Positions 23,664-35,345 of a stretch of 64,000 nt of DNA are shown here, in pieces. The stretch covers positions 24,098,322 through 24,162,321 of the forward strand of contig NC_134017.1 in the NCBI RefSeq assembly GCF_040712315.1. The letters are read 5' to 3'. Numbering within the stretch: position 1 is the stretch's first letter; each line of letters opens with the position of its first letter. Both the position numbers and the translations under genes were made by a program. The stretch comes from Castanea sativa (lineage: Eukaryota > Streptophyta > Magnoliopsida > Fagales > Fagaceae). The notes beneath the pieces were generated by a model that saw nothing but the letters and a program-made list of their open reading frames with translations, did no database searches and was not told the origin of the DNA.

Positions 23664-26600
23664 TGTTGATACCATATTTTGTCCTCCCTCGATTTGGGTG
23701 TCAAACCTCGAAAAATTCAAAAATGTCATTTTCTCTCTACGAGGCCATGAGAACATCTAAAATGATGTGGCGTAACCCATTTGGGCACCGGAGCACCCGA
23801 AGTTCGTTTCTTAGTCAAAATCACTAAAATGCCCTTGGTCGGCCCTATGGTTGACCAAAGATCAAATAAGGTCCAAACTTCCACAAAAAAAATGTTTTTC
23901 ATAGCTTTACACCAAACCCGAGCTTCTCGGAGATTTTTAGCAACTTTGACCAAGATCGACCTAAAATCGATCTTAGGTAGGCCCAAAAACCCTAATTTTG
24001 ATTCGGCTGCCAGAACTGGGGAAACCACTGCCATTGCAAAGATTATCAAAATCAAATTTAGAACGGTCGAGATATCACGAAAACCAGGATGGCGTGCCAA
24101 TCACTGCACTGCAAACTTCCAAGAACCATAACTTTTGATCCAACCGTTAGATTTTTGAGTTCCATACCTTTTTAGAAACTAAAAATGAAGATCTATCCAA
24201 GGGTTTCAAGATCAGCCCAATCGGAGGTGGTTTAAGGCTAGCAGATCTTGGAAGGGCCGCCTTAAAATTTGCGCCCAGGGCTATAAATAGCCCCAGGCAC
24301 CCAACAAACTAAGAGGACACACATTTTCTGAAAATTTTCTCTCTACCCAGTTCCTCTCTACATTTTTTCTCTCTTCCAAACACCAAAAAACACCCAAAAC
24401 CACTCCAAGAAAACACATCAAAGTCGCTTGATTCTTCCCTCTTCACCAAGAACACAAGGTATCGCTTTTGCGCTCAATTATCCTTTCCTTGGTTCTATAT
24501 CTTGGATTTGCGGTTTAGGGGCATTGATGTAGCTTTTTAGCTATCATCCACATCCCTAACCTTTTAAATCTTTTTTTCTAGCATCTATCCTTCTTTTTTG
24601 CTTGCATGATATGTTTTATTGCTTTCTTTAGCATGTTTCTTACTTTATCTTGTTTCTAGCATGTTTTTGGCTTAGATCCGTGTTCTTTTATGCTTGTTCA
24701 CATTTTGTTTGTCCTGACCTACATGCTTAGGGATTTTATGCCACGTTTTATGCTTAGATCTACATCCTTTCATGCTTATATGTTTAGATCTACATGCTTA
24801 GGGTTTTATGCCGTGCTTTCCTGTGTTTCATTCCTCTTTTTGCTTTATTTTGATGTTAGGGTTATATGCTCGCAAGCTTGATATCATGTCTATGGTTATG
24901 CTTTGCTCTAATCTATGTGTTCGTGTGCTTTTCACCAAGTTTTATGTCTAGATCCACATCTGTACATGCTTATATACTTGGATTCACATTCTTCCATGTT
25001 TTCGTGCTAGCCTTCACATGTACTCACACATTGCCATGCCTCCTAGATCTACATTTTTACATGCTTGCATGCTCAGATCTAGGTTTTCGTATGCTTATAT
25101 GTCTAGATTTATGTTTTCACATGCTTATGTGTTTAGATCTATGTTCTATATGCTTTATGCCATCTAACATGTGCTTGGGCGCTCCATGCCATGTTTGTAT
25201 GCTTAGACCTAGGCTATGTTTGTCATGCCATGTGCTATTGTAGCCCTTTTGTCACTTTATCTTTCTTTCTTGTGTTTTGGCCTATTGGTTCGGACCCAAT
25301 CTAGACCAGACCCTATGGTCTTTGTCATCATCCGTACACCTTGGCCCATATTAAAGGGTTTGGATCACTCGTTTTGCATGTTTATGCTTGCTTACTTCTA
25401 TGCTTTATCATCCATGCTAGCCTCTCTAGTTCTATACTTTGCCACATTTAGCGCCCTCTACGGGCTTGATCTTGTTTGGTTATGTCTGACGCCCTTAAGG
25501 CCTTGTTTGAATGTAACCACCTGGGATGTGTCTCTGAATGCTGGCTTGCTCCATGCATACCTTTCCCCCTTTCCACTCCTTGTGATGATATGCTTACCAT
25601 GCTTGTTTGTGCCACCCGTTGGCTTTCTTTGCATCTTTACACGCTTGCTTACATGTTCATGCATGAGTCTTGCTTGCTAGTGTGTCGTCCGTACTTTAAC
25701 ACAATAAAGCTATGGACATCCAATCTAAACCTACATTTGTCCCTCGTGGAAACCACCTTTGTTTGTTTCCCTTCTTGCTTATTGGTTAGCTTTCTTGCCT
25801 TTTTCACATGCTATGCTTGCCATATCTATCTTGCTTGTTCACTTTGCGTCCTTTTGCTATTATCTACGCATTTTCCTTCCATTGCTTATTTGCTAATTTT
25901 CTTGTCTTTGCCTTTGCATGTACACACATGGAGCGAGGACAAATGGAGCTAGGGCAGGATCTCCTAGGCACAAGCAAAAAGGGCACGGATCCAAGCATAT
26001 GGTCGAGTTGAGCGGCCGCAGTTAGTAGGTTTAGGGTTTAGCTTTTTCCCTTTGTTTATGTAATCTTTTAAACCCCCTCCTTCCTCCTCCTTTCTCCCTT
26101 GGATGGTTTGTATTAGGTCTATCATGCCATTTACCATTCGTCCTCGTCTCTAGAGTATGGCAACCCCTATTTACTTTTCTGCACCTATATTTTGGGCCAT
26201 GCTCTAAGGATGTAGGCATTTACTTTCCTATTGTGTGCTAGCATTGTGCATAATGCATGTATATATATACCTGCTTGCCCCTTTCCGGTGTGATTGTCAT
26301 GATCCGTGTCACTTAAGGCTTGCAATGCCTAATTTTCACCGCAAAAGTAAGGTGACTTCTCGCCGAATTTTTTCAGTGGAAATCTGGTACTTTGTGTGAA
26401 TGCCTTAGGAAAGCATAGATTGGGATCACAACCTTTCAAAAGCCTAAACCTCGAAGCCCCCATGCATGTAAAGCCCTGAAAGCCAATGTCAAAATCATGT
26501 TTTAACTGCCAATCTCCAAAAATTAAGGTTTTATCAAAACAAAGGAATGTCCTTGGACAGGCGTTGTAGAGTGCCTAACACCTTCTCCACACATAACCAA

Positions 26601-26712
26601 ACTTTCGAACCTAAGAATCAAGATTTTTTGCCGTCCATATTAAATTAGGAAAAATGACCTTTTTCTTAACCTAACTAGAAATAGGTGACAAATCACACCT
26701 TAGAAAAACCCA
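23664..26712 (+). mobile_element. LTR B of Tat-type Ty3/gypsy family (about 3.0 kb)
   Basis: It starts TGTTGATACCATATTTTG and ends near AACCCA before ATGATTCG and the primer site at 26721. It is longer than LTR A mainly because of about 300 bp near the 3' end (26380-26700, including a TTTTCTTAACCTAACTAG segment) that A lacks. The centre (24600-25930) is T-rich with repeated ATGCTTATATG and TAGATCTACAT words. This is the 3' LTR of copy B and, judging from the primer site after it, the 5' LTR of a further tandem copy now cut off at 26935. Confidence 0.8.
24282..24290 (+). promoter_or_regulatory. TATA box of LTR B
   Basis: TATAAATAG in GGGCTATAAATAGCCCC is identical in context to the LTR A box. 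Downstream lies a CT-rich stretch with TTTTCTCTCTACC, typical of the start region of LTR transcripts. Confidence 0.7.
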
Positions 26713-26720
26713 ATGATTCG

Positions 26721-26733
26721 TGGTGACTCCACT
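26721..26733 (+). other. Primer binding site, tRNA-Arg type (after LTR B)
   Basis: TGGTGACTCCACT is one transition away from the copy A site TGGCGACTCCACT. Its place right after an LTR that also has a polypurine tract on its left indicates tandem elements sharing this LTR. Confidence 0.6.
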
Positions 26734-26935
26734 TAAAATGTGGCCCAGATTCCTGCCATTATGCCAAAGGTAGACCTACCTTCCTCCAAAGAGAGAGAGA
26801 GCACCCAAAGCTCTGTGCAAAGCACACGCACATGCACCACACCATATTCTCGAGAAGGGCCTTCCAACGGGGCCTTGCGGGCACGGGAGCTGTCGCCACA
26901 GCAGGTGGTTGAACGAAGGCCTGCGACAGTGGCAG
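26734..26935 (+). other. Leader fragment after LTR B
   Basis: It is homologous to 6513-6719. The homology ends where an inverted gag fragment begins (26936), so the tandem copy that followed LTR B is truncated here by a rearrangement. Confidence 0.55.
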
Positions 26936-27157
26936 TGGTTTTTCCGTTGCCATTCATCTCATTTTCCATCATGGGGGGTTGTACTTGTGCAGCTAGCTCA
27001 TGCCACCTCTGGGCCTACTTATGAAAGGATTCCCCACTCTTCTTTTCTGTCCTCTAAAGGACTGTGCAGTCGGGAGCTATCTCGATGTTGAACCTGTAAT
27101 ACTCTAGGAAAGAGTTAGCCATTTCCCTCCAGCTAGAGGTCTTTTACAGTCTCGCAT
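26936..27157 (-). pseudogene. Inverted Tat gag fragment, part 2 (interrupted by copia)
   Basis: The minus strand reads SSWREMANSFLEYYRFNIE, IAPDCTVL, a stop, EKKSGESFHK, RWHELAAQVQPPMMENEM. This is the core of a Ty3/gypsy capsid domain (retrotransposon gag domain). Its amino-terminal half continues at 35043-35345, on the other side of the 7.9-kb copia insertion. The two halves are joined exactly at the CGCAT target duplication. Gag would form the particle shell. This copy is dead, with stops and truncation. Confidence 0.88.
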
Positions 27158-27844
27158 TGTTAGGATTTGTGCCCTTAAATCCTATTGTATGATGCTATGT
27201 ATGATATTATGTATAACATTGTGTACGACTTAATATTGTGATTAATAAAGTTGTTTTATTATTATCTAAAATAATGGTCACATGAATATTGGGACATTAT
27301 CATATAGTCCATGAGATGCATAGTATGTGATTTATGTGATTTAGTCACAGAAGATATAAGTCACAAGTTCTTTGTAAACTCAGAATTTATAGTTCGTAGT
27401 CGGTGATGAAATTGGGCATTTCATCTGTGAAGACTATAACGTATCAACTAAGATGATTTTTCTTGATCATGGAAGTGGAGTCTTCTAGTTGATATGTTGA
27501 TATGTTTTAAGAGTTAGACATATTGGGCATACATAATTTTTTATTATTCTAAAGTGATATAAGAAACAGTGTGTATGTGAGAGTGAGACACACTTTCATT
27601 CTCCCTTTGAAAACTGATTGAGAGACCACACATCTTGGGCGTAAAGTGGAATTAGAGTGAAGATTAAAAGTGTTCCCAAGTGCTTCTAATCTTTGTTTTG
27701 AATTTCTCCACACCAAGGTATGCTATCTTGTTCTTAAATTCTGAAATTTACATAATGCACGTTATCAATCCTGAATGAAATAGATCATTGTTTGTTGCTT
27801 CCGCTATGTGTTTTGTATGAGATACAAAACCAGTTTTTCCAACA
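27158..27844 (+). repeat. 5' LTR of copia element, internally deleted
   Basis: It starts TGTTAGGATTTGTGCCC and ends CCAACA. It matches the 3' LTR at both ends but lacks about 730 bp, from the sequence after GAGTTAGACATATTG to the one before AATTTTTTATTATTC. The missing part includes the TATAAAGG box present at 34714 in the 3' LTR. A copy produced by normal reverse transcription would have equal LTRs, so the deletion happened after insertion or during a recombination event. Confidence 0.9.
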
Positions 27845-27846
27845 AT

Positions 27847-27859
27847 TGGTATCAGAGCC
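27847..27859 (+). other. Primer binding site, initiator tRNA-Met
   Basis: TGGTATCAGAGCC, two bases after the 5' LTR end, is the standard plant copia primer site complementary to the 3' end of initiator tRNA-Met. Confidence 0.95.
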
Positions 27860-28159
27860 AGGTTTTCATATCATGATTATATGACATGTGATTGAATTTT
27901 AGAATTTAAGAAAATTTGTGTTTCAATTTTCTGCATCATTTGGATATAATGAAGAGAATTGCATCACTAGAATATATATCCGTGTGATTATTGAAAGGCA
28001 CTGTTAATGTATATCAACCAAGTGATCCATTAATGGAAGAATACGGTTGAGTGTTAATGCATTGACAGATTGCCTTGATGCATTGATTGTATGAATTTTG
28101 TACGGATTGCATTAATTAATGGAAGTCATGTAACCGTCAATTGCCTTTGGATTGTTAAT

Positions 28160-28230
28160 GGCTTTCAATCCAAAACAGTGCCTTGGTTTATATATATATA
28201 TATATGGCTTTCAATCCAAAACAGTGCCTT

Positions 28231-28275
<45 letters not shown>
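28160..28275. repeat. Duplicated 46-bp unit with (AT)n tails in copia leader
   Basis: GGCTTTCAATCCAAAACAGT followed by GCCTTGGTTTATAT and an AT run occurs at 28160 and again at 28206. The second AT run extends to about 28275. Another AT run lies near 28478-28500. This is non-coding leader and the frames through it are artefacts. Confidence 0.9.
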
Positions 28276-28280
<5 letters not shown>

Positions 28281-29237
28281 GATACGGATTCAATATGGAA
28301 GTTATTGAATGGTCATGGCTTGACTTTATTGCACGGCTTGGTTTGTTAATGCATGGCTTGCATGGCTTGGACCTTAATTGGATGACATTGGCCATGGCTT
28401 AGACTTAATTTCATGCTTTGATATATACGGATTGCATGTTTTGGTTAACTACTAAGGATTCTAGCAATCTATATGATATATATATATATATATATATATT
28501 GTAATGTAATAATTATATATTACATATATTAATTTGTATATTATATTATATATAATATAATATGGATTTTTAAATGTAATAAGGGTTTTATTAGGTTATA
28601 TATATATGTATATATTTATATATGTTAATGCTAGTTTAATGAAATTTATTCCTAATGAGATTAGGATTATGCTTTTCACGAGTCTAGAATTATTATAGTT
28701 ATTGATCTTAAAAAAAACTTTATTTTAAAATATCCAGTGGGAGAGAGATACAATGGTTGGATCTTACGGCCTCCATTATCGGTTCATAGTAGTGTGGATA
28801 AACATCTCGTCTTGGCGTATATGCCTCGCAATCCCAAAGGAGGGTGTTTTGTTCCATGGTACTACAAGTTTAAACACTATAAAAGGGAGATGAAATGTGG
28901 CTACACATGACTCTAGATAATGGTGTACACTAGACTAAGTGTAATGTTAACCTCCCAAAGGAGCTATGTCATTATTACTTAGAGGCTAAAGGTAATACGG
29001 CATATTGTTAGTGTTTGATAAGAGTTATCATGATAGCACTAATAATGAGAATACTTCTCAACTAATTAATGTGTTTATAATAAACTCACTACCAAGGAAT
29101 TATAAACATGGATTGGGTTGTCGTTGCATATATTATTTTATAGTTTTATTAAGGTTCCATATTATATGCTTATATGCTAAATTGATAATGTCTAGTTTAC
29201 TTATTGTATTCATGTTTATTATTTTTAGATTTAAATC
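28276..29237 (+). other. Copia leader, no gene
   Basis: AT-rich untranslated leader between primer site and gag start. It holds repeated short words (CATGGCTTG, GGATTGCATG) and an AT microsatellite near 28470. The 93-residue frame at 29005-29286 is not coding: it overlaps the true gag start in another frame and resembles nothing recognisable. Confidence 0.7.
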
Positions 29238-32200
29238 ATGGCATCATTTAGCCCACTTGTTGCTATTCTTAACCAAAACAAACTGACTGGATCCAACTAT
29301 GTTGATTGGAAAAGAAATTTGGACATTGTTCTTACTGCTGAAAAAGCACAAATATGTGCTTACTCAACCATGTCCTAACTTTCCTTCATTAGATGCTCCT
29401 CTTGAGGAAAAACAGCAATATGATCGTTGGCAAAAATCTAATGAAATGGCCAAGTGCTACATCCTAGCATCTACTTCAAATGTTCTACAGCATCAAATGC
29501 AGGATGTAGAACTTGCTTCAGACATAATGCATAGTCTGAAGGAGATGTTTGGTGAGCAAGGCCATTCTGCAAGGCAAGAAACCATGAGGCAAATTTATAA
29601 TACCAAAATGGCTGCAGGAAGTTCAGTGAGGGAGCATTGTCTTAGGATGATTGCTAATCTAAACACATTAGAAGTTTTAGGTGCCAACCTTGATGGAGAA
29701 TCCCAAGTGGATATGATACTCCAGTCACTACCGGAATCATTCAAGGAATTCAGACTCAATTATAATATGAACAAAAAGATTTATTCTTTTTCTGAATTAA
29801 TGAATGAGTTAGTGGTGGCGGAAGGCATCCTTGGTACTTCTAGTGTTGAAGCCAATGTGGGTGAAGCTTGTACTTCTCAACCTAAGTCAAAAGGCAAGGG
29901 TAAGAAGAAGAAGAAGAAGGACTTCACTAAGAAAGATGGTAAACAAATTGTCTTAGGAGTTGTCAACAAAGGAAAGAAAACCAAAGGAAAGTGTTTCCAT
30001 TGTGATGAGAAAGGACATTGGAAGAGGAATTGTCCAACATTCAAGGCTGCCAAGAATAAGGGTATGAAAAGTTCATTTCTTCTTGAAATATGTTTAGTAC
30101 AGAATCCAACGGATTCCTGGTGTGTGGATTCAGGTTGTACTAATCATATCTACAATTCTTTGCAGGGGTTCCAGGAGACCAGAAAGTTGAATGAAGGAGA
30201 ACTATTTCTTACTTTGGCTGATGGGAGCAAGATTCTGGTTGAAGCTATTGGAGTGTTTAATTTATGTTTTATGTCTAGAGTTTTAATATTGGAAGACTAT
30301 TTGTATGTACCTAATGTTCGTAGGAATTTAATTTCTGCAACTTACTTAGGCAAACATGGATATTGTGTTATCCTCAAAAACAATGTTGTAATAAAGAAGG
30401 ATAAAATGTTTATATGTTCTGGCAATATTGTGGATGATCTTTATATTTTAACTCCTGACAAACATGAATTATACAATTCTGAATTAGATAGTAGCTCTCA
30501 TGTAAAATCATTATAGAGAAAGTTTCCTTCTACTAGTGATGCATATCTATGGCACTTGCATTTGGATCATATTAATTCAAATAGGATTCAAAGACTAATC
30601 AAAGATGGACTTTTACAGCCCATGGACTTTGATGGTTTTCCAGTTTGTGAATCTTGTTTGGAAGGTAAAATGACCAAACGACCTTTTAATGCAAAAGGTA
30701 GAAGAGCCCAAGAGTTGCTTGAATTAGTTCATACAGATGTATGTGGTCCTATGTCAACCTAAGTAAAAGGAGGTTATGAGTATTTCATCACTTTTATGAA
30801 TGATTACTCAAGATATGGTTATGTGTACCTAATGAGACGGAAGTCCAAAGCCTTTGAATAGTTCAAAGAGTTTAGGGTTGAAGTTGAAAATCAATTAGGT
30901 AAACGCATAAAGGCCATTCGATCTGATTGAGGTGGCGAATACCTTCTTGGGGATTTCAAGGATTATATAATTCAAAATAGGATTCAAAGACTAATCAAAG
31001 ATGGACTTTTACAGCCCATGGACTTTGATGGTTTTCCAGTTTGTGAATCTTGTTTGGAAGGTAAAATGACCAAACGACCTTTTAATGCAAAAGGTAGAAG
31101 AGCCCAAGAGTTGCTTGAATTAGTTCATACAGATGTATGTGGTCCTATGTCAACCCAAGCAAAAGGAGGTTATGAGTATTTCATCACTTTTACGAATGAT
31201 TACTCAAGATATGGTTATGTGTACCTAATGAGACGGAAGTCCAAAGCCTTTGAATAGTTCAAAGAGTTTAGGGCTGAAGTTGAAAATCAATTAGGTAAAT
31301 GCATAAAGGCCATTCGATCTGATCGAGGTGGCAAATACCTTCTTGGGGATTTCAAGGATTATATAATTCAAAATGGGATTGTCTTCCAATTGACTGCACC
31401 TAGAACTCCCCCAACAAAACGGTGTAGCGGAAAGAAGGAATAAGACTCTTTTGGAAATGGTTAGGTCCATGATGAGTTACTCAACTTTACCAGTTTCTTT
31501 TTGGGGATATGCACTAAAAACTGCTATGCATGTTTTGAATTTGGTTCCATCAAAATCTGTTCCCAATCCACCTAAGGAATTGTGGAGTGGACGCAAGCCT
31601 AGTATGAAATATCTCCACATTTGGGGATGTCCAACACATGTGTTGAAAGGGAAGTCTGATAAGTTGGAAGCTAAAACGGAAGTATGCATGTTTTTAGGGT
31701 ATTCAAAGGAAACCAAAGGTTATTTATTCTATAATCATAAGGATAACAAAATGTTTGTTAGCACCCATGCCAAATTTTTGGAAGATGATTATGTGAATAA
31801 TTTTAATCCTAGAAGTAAATTTGTATTGGCTAAAATAGATGAACCTGTAGTTGAACAACCAATGGATGAAACTAGGGATGATGTGGCTGTATTGGATACA
31901 CCACAAGATATTACTCATGAGATGTCTAGTACACAGGTGCCTCATCGTAGTGGGAGAATTGTTCGGCCTCCTATAAGATTTAGAGGTTTGGGAGAAACTT
32001 ATGTAGCTATTTTAGAAGAGGCTGGATCGGATCCCTACACTTATGAAGAGGCAATGAATGATATAGATGCACATCATTGGGTCCTAGCTATGAAATCTGA
32101 ATTAGATTCTATGTATTCCAATCATGTACGGGATCTTGTAAAGGCGTCTAACGGCATTAAACTTGTTGGTTGCAAATGGGTTTACAAGAGGAAGAGAGGG

Positions 32201-33609
32201 ATAAATGGAAAGGTTGAAACCTTTAAAGCAAGACTAGTGGCGAAAGGGTATACACAAAAAGAAGGTATTGATTATGATGAAACTTTTTCGCCAGTAGCCA
32301 TGCTTAAATCTATCAAAATTCTCTTATCCATTGCTGCTCATTATGATTATGAGATTTGGCAAATGGATGTCAAGACTGCTTTTCTTAATGGCAATCTTGA
32401 AGAAAAAATATACATGCTGCAACCGGAAGGTTTCCATAGCAAAAGAACCAAGGGCATATCGTATGTAAGTTGAATAGGTCCATTTATGGACTTAAGCAAG
32501 CATCTAGGTCGTGGAACGTCAGATTTGATCAAGCAATCAATTCTTTTGGTTTTGAACAAAATCTTGATGAACCATGTGTGTACAAAAGACATCGAGATAA
32601 AGTAGTAATGTTCCTAGTGCTTTATGTTGATGATATTCTACTCATTGGAAATGATGTAGGGGTAATGTCATCGGTTAAAGTTTGGTTGTCAAGCCAATTT
32701 GATATGAAGGACTTGGGTGAGGCTAACTTTATTCTAGGGATCAAGCTTTGGTGAGATCACAAGAATAAGATATTAGGCTTATCACAAGCTGGATATATAG
32801 ATAAGGTCCTAGAACAGTTTAGCATGCAAAACTCCAAGAAAGGATTGCTTCCTTTTAGACATGGAGTTCCTCTGTCTAATGACCAAAGGCCTAAGACTCA
32901 AGAGGAAGAAAATATAATGAGACAAGTTCCTTATGCTTCTGCAGTGGGAAGTCTCATGTATGTCATGCTTTGTACTAGACCAAATATCTGTTATTCAGTT
33001 GGCATGGTCAGCCAATATCAATCAAATCCAGGACCAAAACATTGGCAAGCTGTAAAGCATATTCTCAAGTATCTTAGGAGAATGAGAGATTATATGCTTG
33101 TTTACCGGTGTGAGGATTTAATTCCCATTGGCTATACAAATTCAGATTTTCAATCGGATCTAGATTTCAGAAAATCCACTTCAGGATGTGTTTTCACCTT
33201 AGGAGGTGGAGCCATAAGTTGGAGGAGTATTAAGCAATCTTGTATTGCAGACTCCACCATGGAAGCTAAGTACGTTGCTGCTTGTGAAGCAGCAAAGGAG
33301 GCTATTTGGCTCAAGAAATTCATTTCTAATCTTGGTGTTATGAGAATGGAGCAAGTTCTCATCACATTGTTTTGCGACAATAGTAGAGCAGTTGCATAAT
33401 CCAAAGATCCAAGGAATCACACCAAAGGAAAACACATTGAGAGGAAGTACCACATTATTCGAGACATTGTTGCTCGTGGAGATGTTGTGGTAGCAAAGAT
33501 TGAAAGTGCAAATAATCTAGTAGATCCTTTTACAAAAGCCTTGCCTCAAAGGACTTTCATGTCACATTTGGAGGGAATGAGAGTTAGATTAGTGCACAAT
33601 AGTTTTTAG
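29238..33609 (+). pseudogene. Copia gag-pol polyprotein (gag, protease, integrase, RT, RNase H)
   Basis: The start codon at 29238 opens MASFSPLVAILNQNKLTGSN, the usual start of this gag type. Domains in order: gag, zinc knuckle CFHCDEKGHWKRNC (about 29992), protease with intact DSG (WCVDSGCTNHIY, 30120), integrase zinc and core (30550-31450), RT (31980-32750) with YVDD retained (LYVDDILLIGND, 32620), and RNase H (33150-33600, YVAACEAAKEA, HIERKYH). Breaks: frameshift in an A run near 29330; stops at 30514, 30760, 30858, 30927, 31255, 32752 and 33397; frameshifts near 31410 and 32450; and a 396-bp tandem duplication in integrase. It cannot make a full polyprotein. Overall identity to intact relatives looks high, so the copy is not ancient. 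Confidence 0.93.
30581..31372 (+). repeat. 396-bp in-frame tandem duplication in copia integrase
   Basis: ATAGGATTCAAAGACTAATC starts at 30581 and at 30977. The second copy runs to about 31372, where normal integrase sequence resumes. The two copies differ at seven sites that I can count, all transitions. The unit is exactly 132 codons and spans the end of the zinc region and the first part of the catalytic core. The junction has ATTCAAA(A)TAGGATT-like microhomology. Both copies share the TAG stop after KSKAFE. Confidence 0.95.
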
Positions 33610-33623
33610 GGCAAGTGGGAGAT

Positions 33624-35042
33624 TGTTAGGATTTGTGCCCTTAAATCCTATTATATGATGCTATGTATGATATTATGTATGACATTGTATATGACTTAAT
33701 ATTGTGATTAATAAAGTTGTTTTATTATTATCTAAAATAATGGTAACATGAATATTGGGACATTATCATATAATCCATGAGATGCATAGTATGTGATTTA
33801 TGTGATTTAGTCACAGAAGATATAAGTCACAAGTTCTTTGTAAACTCAGAATTTATAGTTAGTAGTCGGTGATGAAATTGGGCATTTCATCTGCGAAGAC
33901 TATAACGTATCAACTAAGATGATTTGTCTTGATCATGGAAGTAGAGTCTTCTAGTTGATATGTTGATATGTTTTAAGAGTTAAGACATATTGAACTGGAC
34001 CACTGTGAGATTTATTATTCTCCTAATGACTGTCAAACGAATAATAAATCTCACGACTTCTATTTGCATGAACTCTTAATCCTGAGAGAATAATGGACCT
34101 GATCATGACGTGTAGGTTGCTTTGATATATCAGGAGTGAGATCTAAAATAACGGTCAAAACCTCAGTATGTTGGGCAGCCACATTTAGTGTTGATGGAAC
34201 ATATATTCTCAAGATGGAATTCATAATCTCTTAACGGAGATATAAAATATTCCCTTGAGATAAGTTTAATAGGTTTGGTTATTCAGAGTGTTAGGCCTAA
34301 CCACTTTGGTAAGAAATTACTAAAGTATATATATTTATGAAATTAGATTTCATAAATATATAATGAATAACTTTAAAGGATTAAACCGGGTACTCAAGGA
34401 TAAGATGTAGTAATTTATAAAGTGGCAATCTACATTCATGACTTTGTGTTACTACGAATATTTTATGAAGGGGTTGCATGTACAATAAAGTCTTGGGATA
34501 TAATTTATTAATAAGGCCTAGAGTGCAATTATATTTATATAGTGGTATTAAATATAATTAATGGTAACTTTGGACTTGTCAAGAGTTGACGAAAAAGCCC
34601 AAGGCCCATTGGAGCTAGTGTCTTATTGGTCCATTTTGGTCCCACTCCAAGCCACACACTAAAGCCCAATTGGAAAGGCCTTATAGGCCAACTCAATTAG
34701 ATAATCAATTAGTTATAAAGGGAGAAACATACAGAATTTTTTATTATTCTAAAGTGATATAAGAAACGGTGTGTATGTGAGAGTAAGACACTTTCATTCT
34801 CCCTTTGAAAACTGATTGAGAGACCACGCATCTCGGGCGTAAAGTGGAATTGGAGTGAAGATTAAAAGTGTTCACAAGTGCTTCTAATCTTTGTTTTGAA
34901 TTTCTCCACACCAAGATACGCTATCTTGTTCTTAAATTCTGAAATTTGCATAATGCACGTTATCAATCATGAATGAAATAGATCCTTGTTTGTTGCTTTC
35001 GCTATGTGTTTTGTATGAGATACAAAACTAGTTTTTTCGACA
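33624..35042 (+). repeat. 3' LTR of copia element (about 1.42 kb)
   Basis: It starts TGTTAGGATTTGTGCCC directly after the polypurine tract GGGCAAGTGGGAGAT (33609-33623) and ends TTTTTTCGACA. It is the full-length version of the LTR. A TATAAAGG at 34714-34721 is a likely promoter TATA box, with CATTCTCCCTTTGAAAACTG downstream. Confidence 0.93.
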
Positions 35043-35345
35043 CGCATACCAGGTGGCCGAAGGGCCGGTCAAACTATTAGGGAAAATCTGGTGAAGTAGA
35101 GGGTGATTATCCCCATAGGGAGCCATCTTCCAACAGAACATGCGCAAATGCACGCAAGGGTCTCTTGTACCATCATACTTGACGAACTCTAGAGCCTTGA
35201 ACTTGGGAGGCATAATGACCTGAGGGAAGTTGGTTAGACTATCTAGATTAACACTTCCATGAACACTAGAGCCCTCTATGATACGAAGCTTCTCAGCTAG
35301 AGTTTCCATTTGGGTTTTGACTTGGCCATGCGTTATCTCGGTTTT
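35043..35345 (-). pseudogene. Inverted Tat gag fragment, part 1
   Basis: The minus strand is open from 35345 down to the copia insertion. It reads an acidic helical segment (QMETLAEKLRIIEG), a linker with IMPPKFKALEFVKYDGTRDP, and the capsid start HLRMFCWKMAPYGDNHPLLHQIFPNSLTGPSATWY (given here as two family landmarks around 35130). It then continues at 27152 after the copia element. Upstream it is joined directly to the truncated inverted LTR, with about 2 kb of LTR and leader missing. Confidence 0.88.

Larger units (their letters stand above)
27158..35042 (+). mobile_element. Ty1/copia retrotransposon, complete ends, coding region broken
   Basis: The layout is 5' LTR (27158-27844), initiator-tRNA-Met primer site, leader, gag-pro-INT-RT-RH in copia order, polypurine tract, and 3' LTR (33624-35042). 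The element starts TG and ends CA, and is bounded by a perfect 5-bp duplication CGCAT at 27153-27157 and 35043-35047. It is inserted in the gag of an inverted Tat element. The related copies at 7076-9535 and 14610-15907 belong to a sister subfamily (TGTTGGGG versus TGTTAGG ends). Confidence 0.95.

Noticed and set aside
26740..27024. 94-codon plus-strand frame after LTR B
   Set aside because: It runs through the leader and across the junction into the inverted gag fragment. Copy A's leader has stops in this frame.
28091..28349. Open frames with runs of alternating Tyr-Ile in the copia leader
   Set aside because: They are translations of an (AT)n microsatellite in an untranslated leader. The same holds for the frames over 38944-39030, 39902-39998 and 52475-52564.
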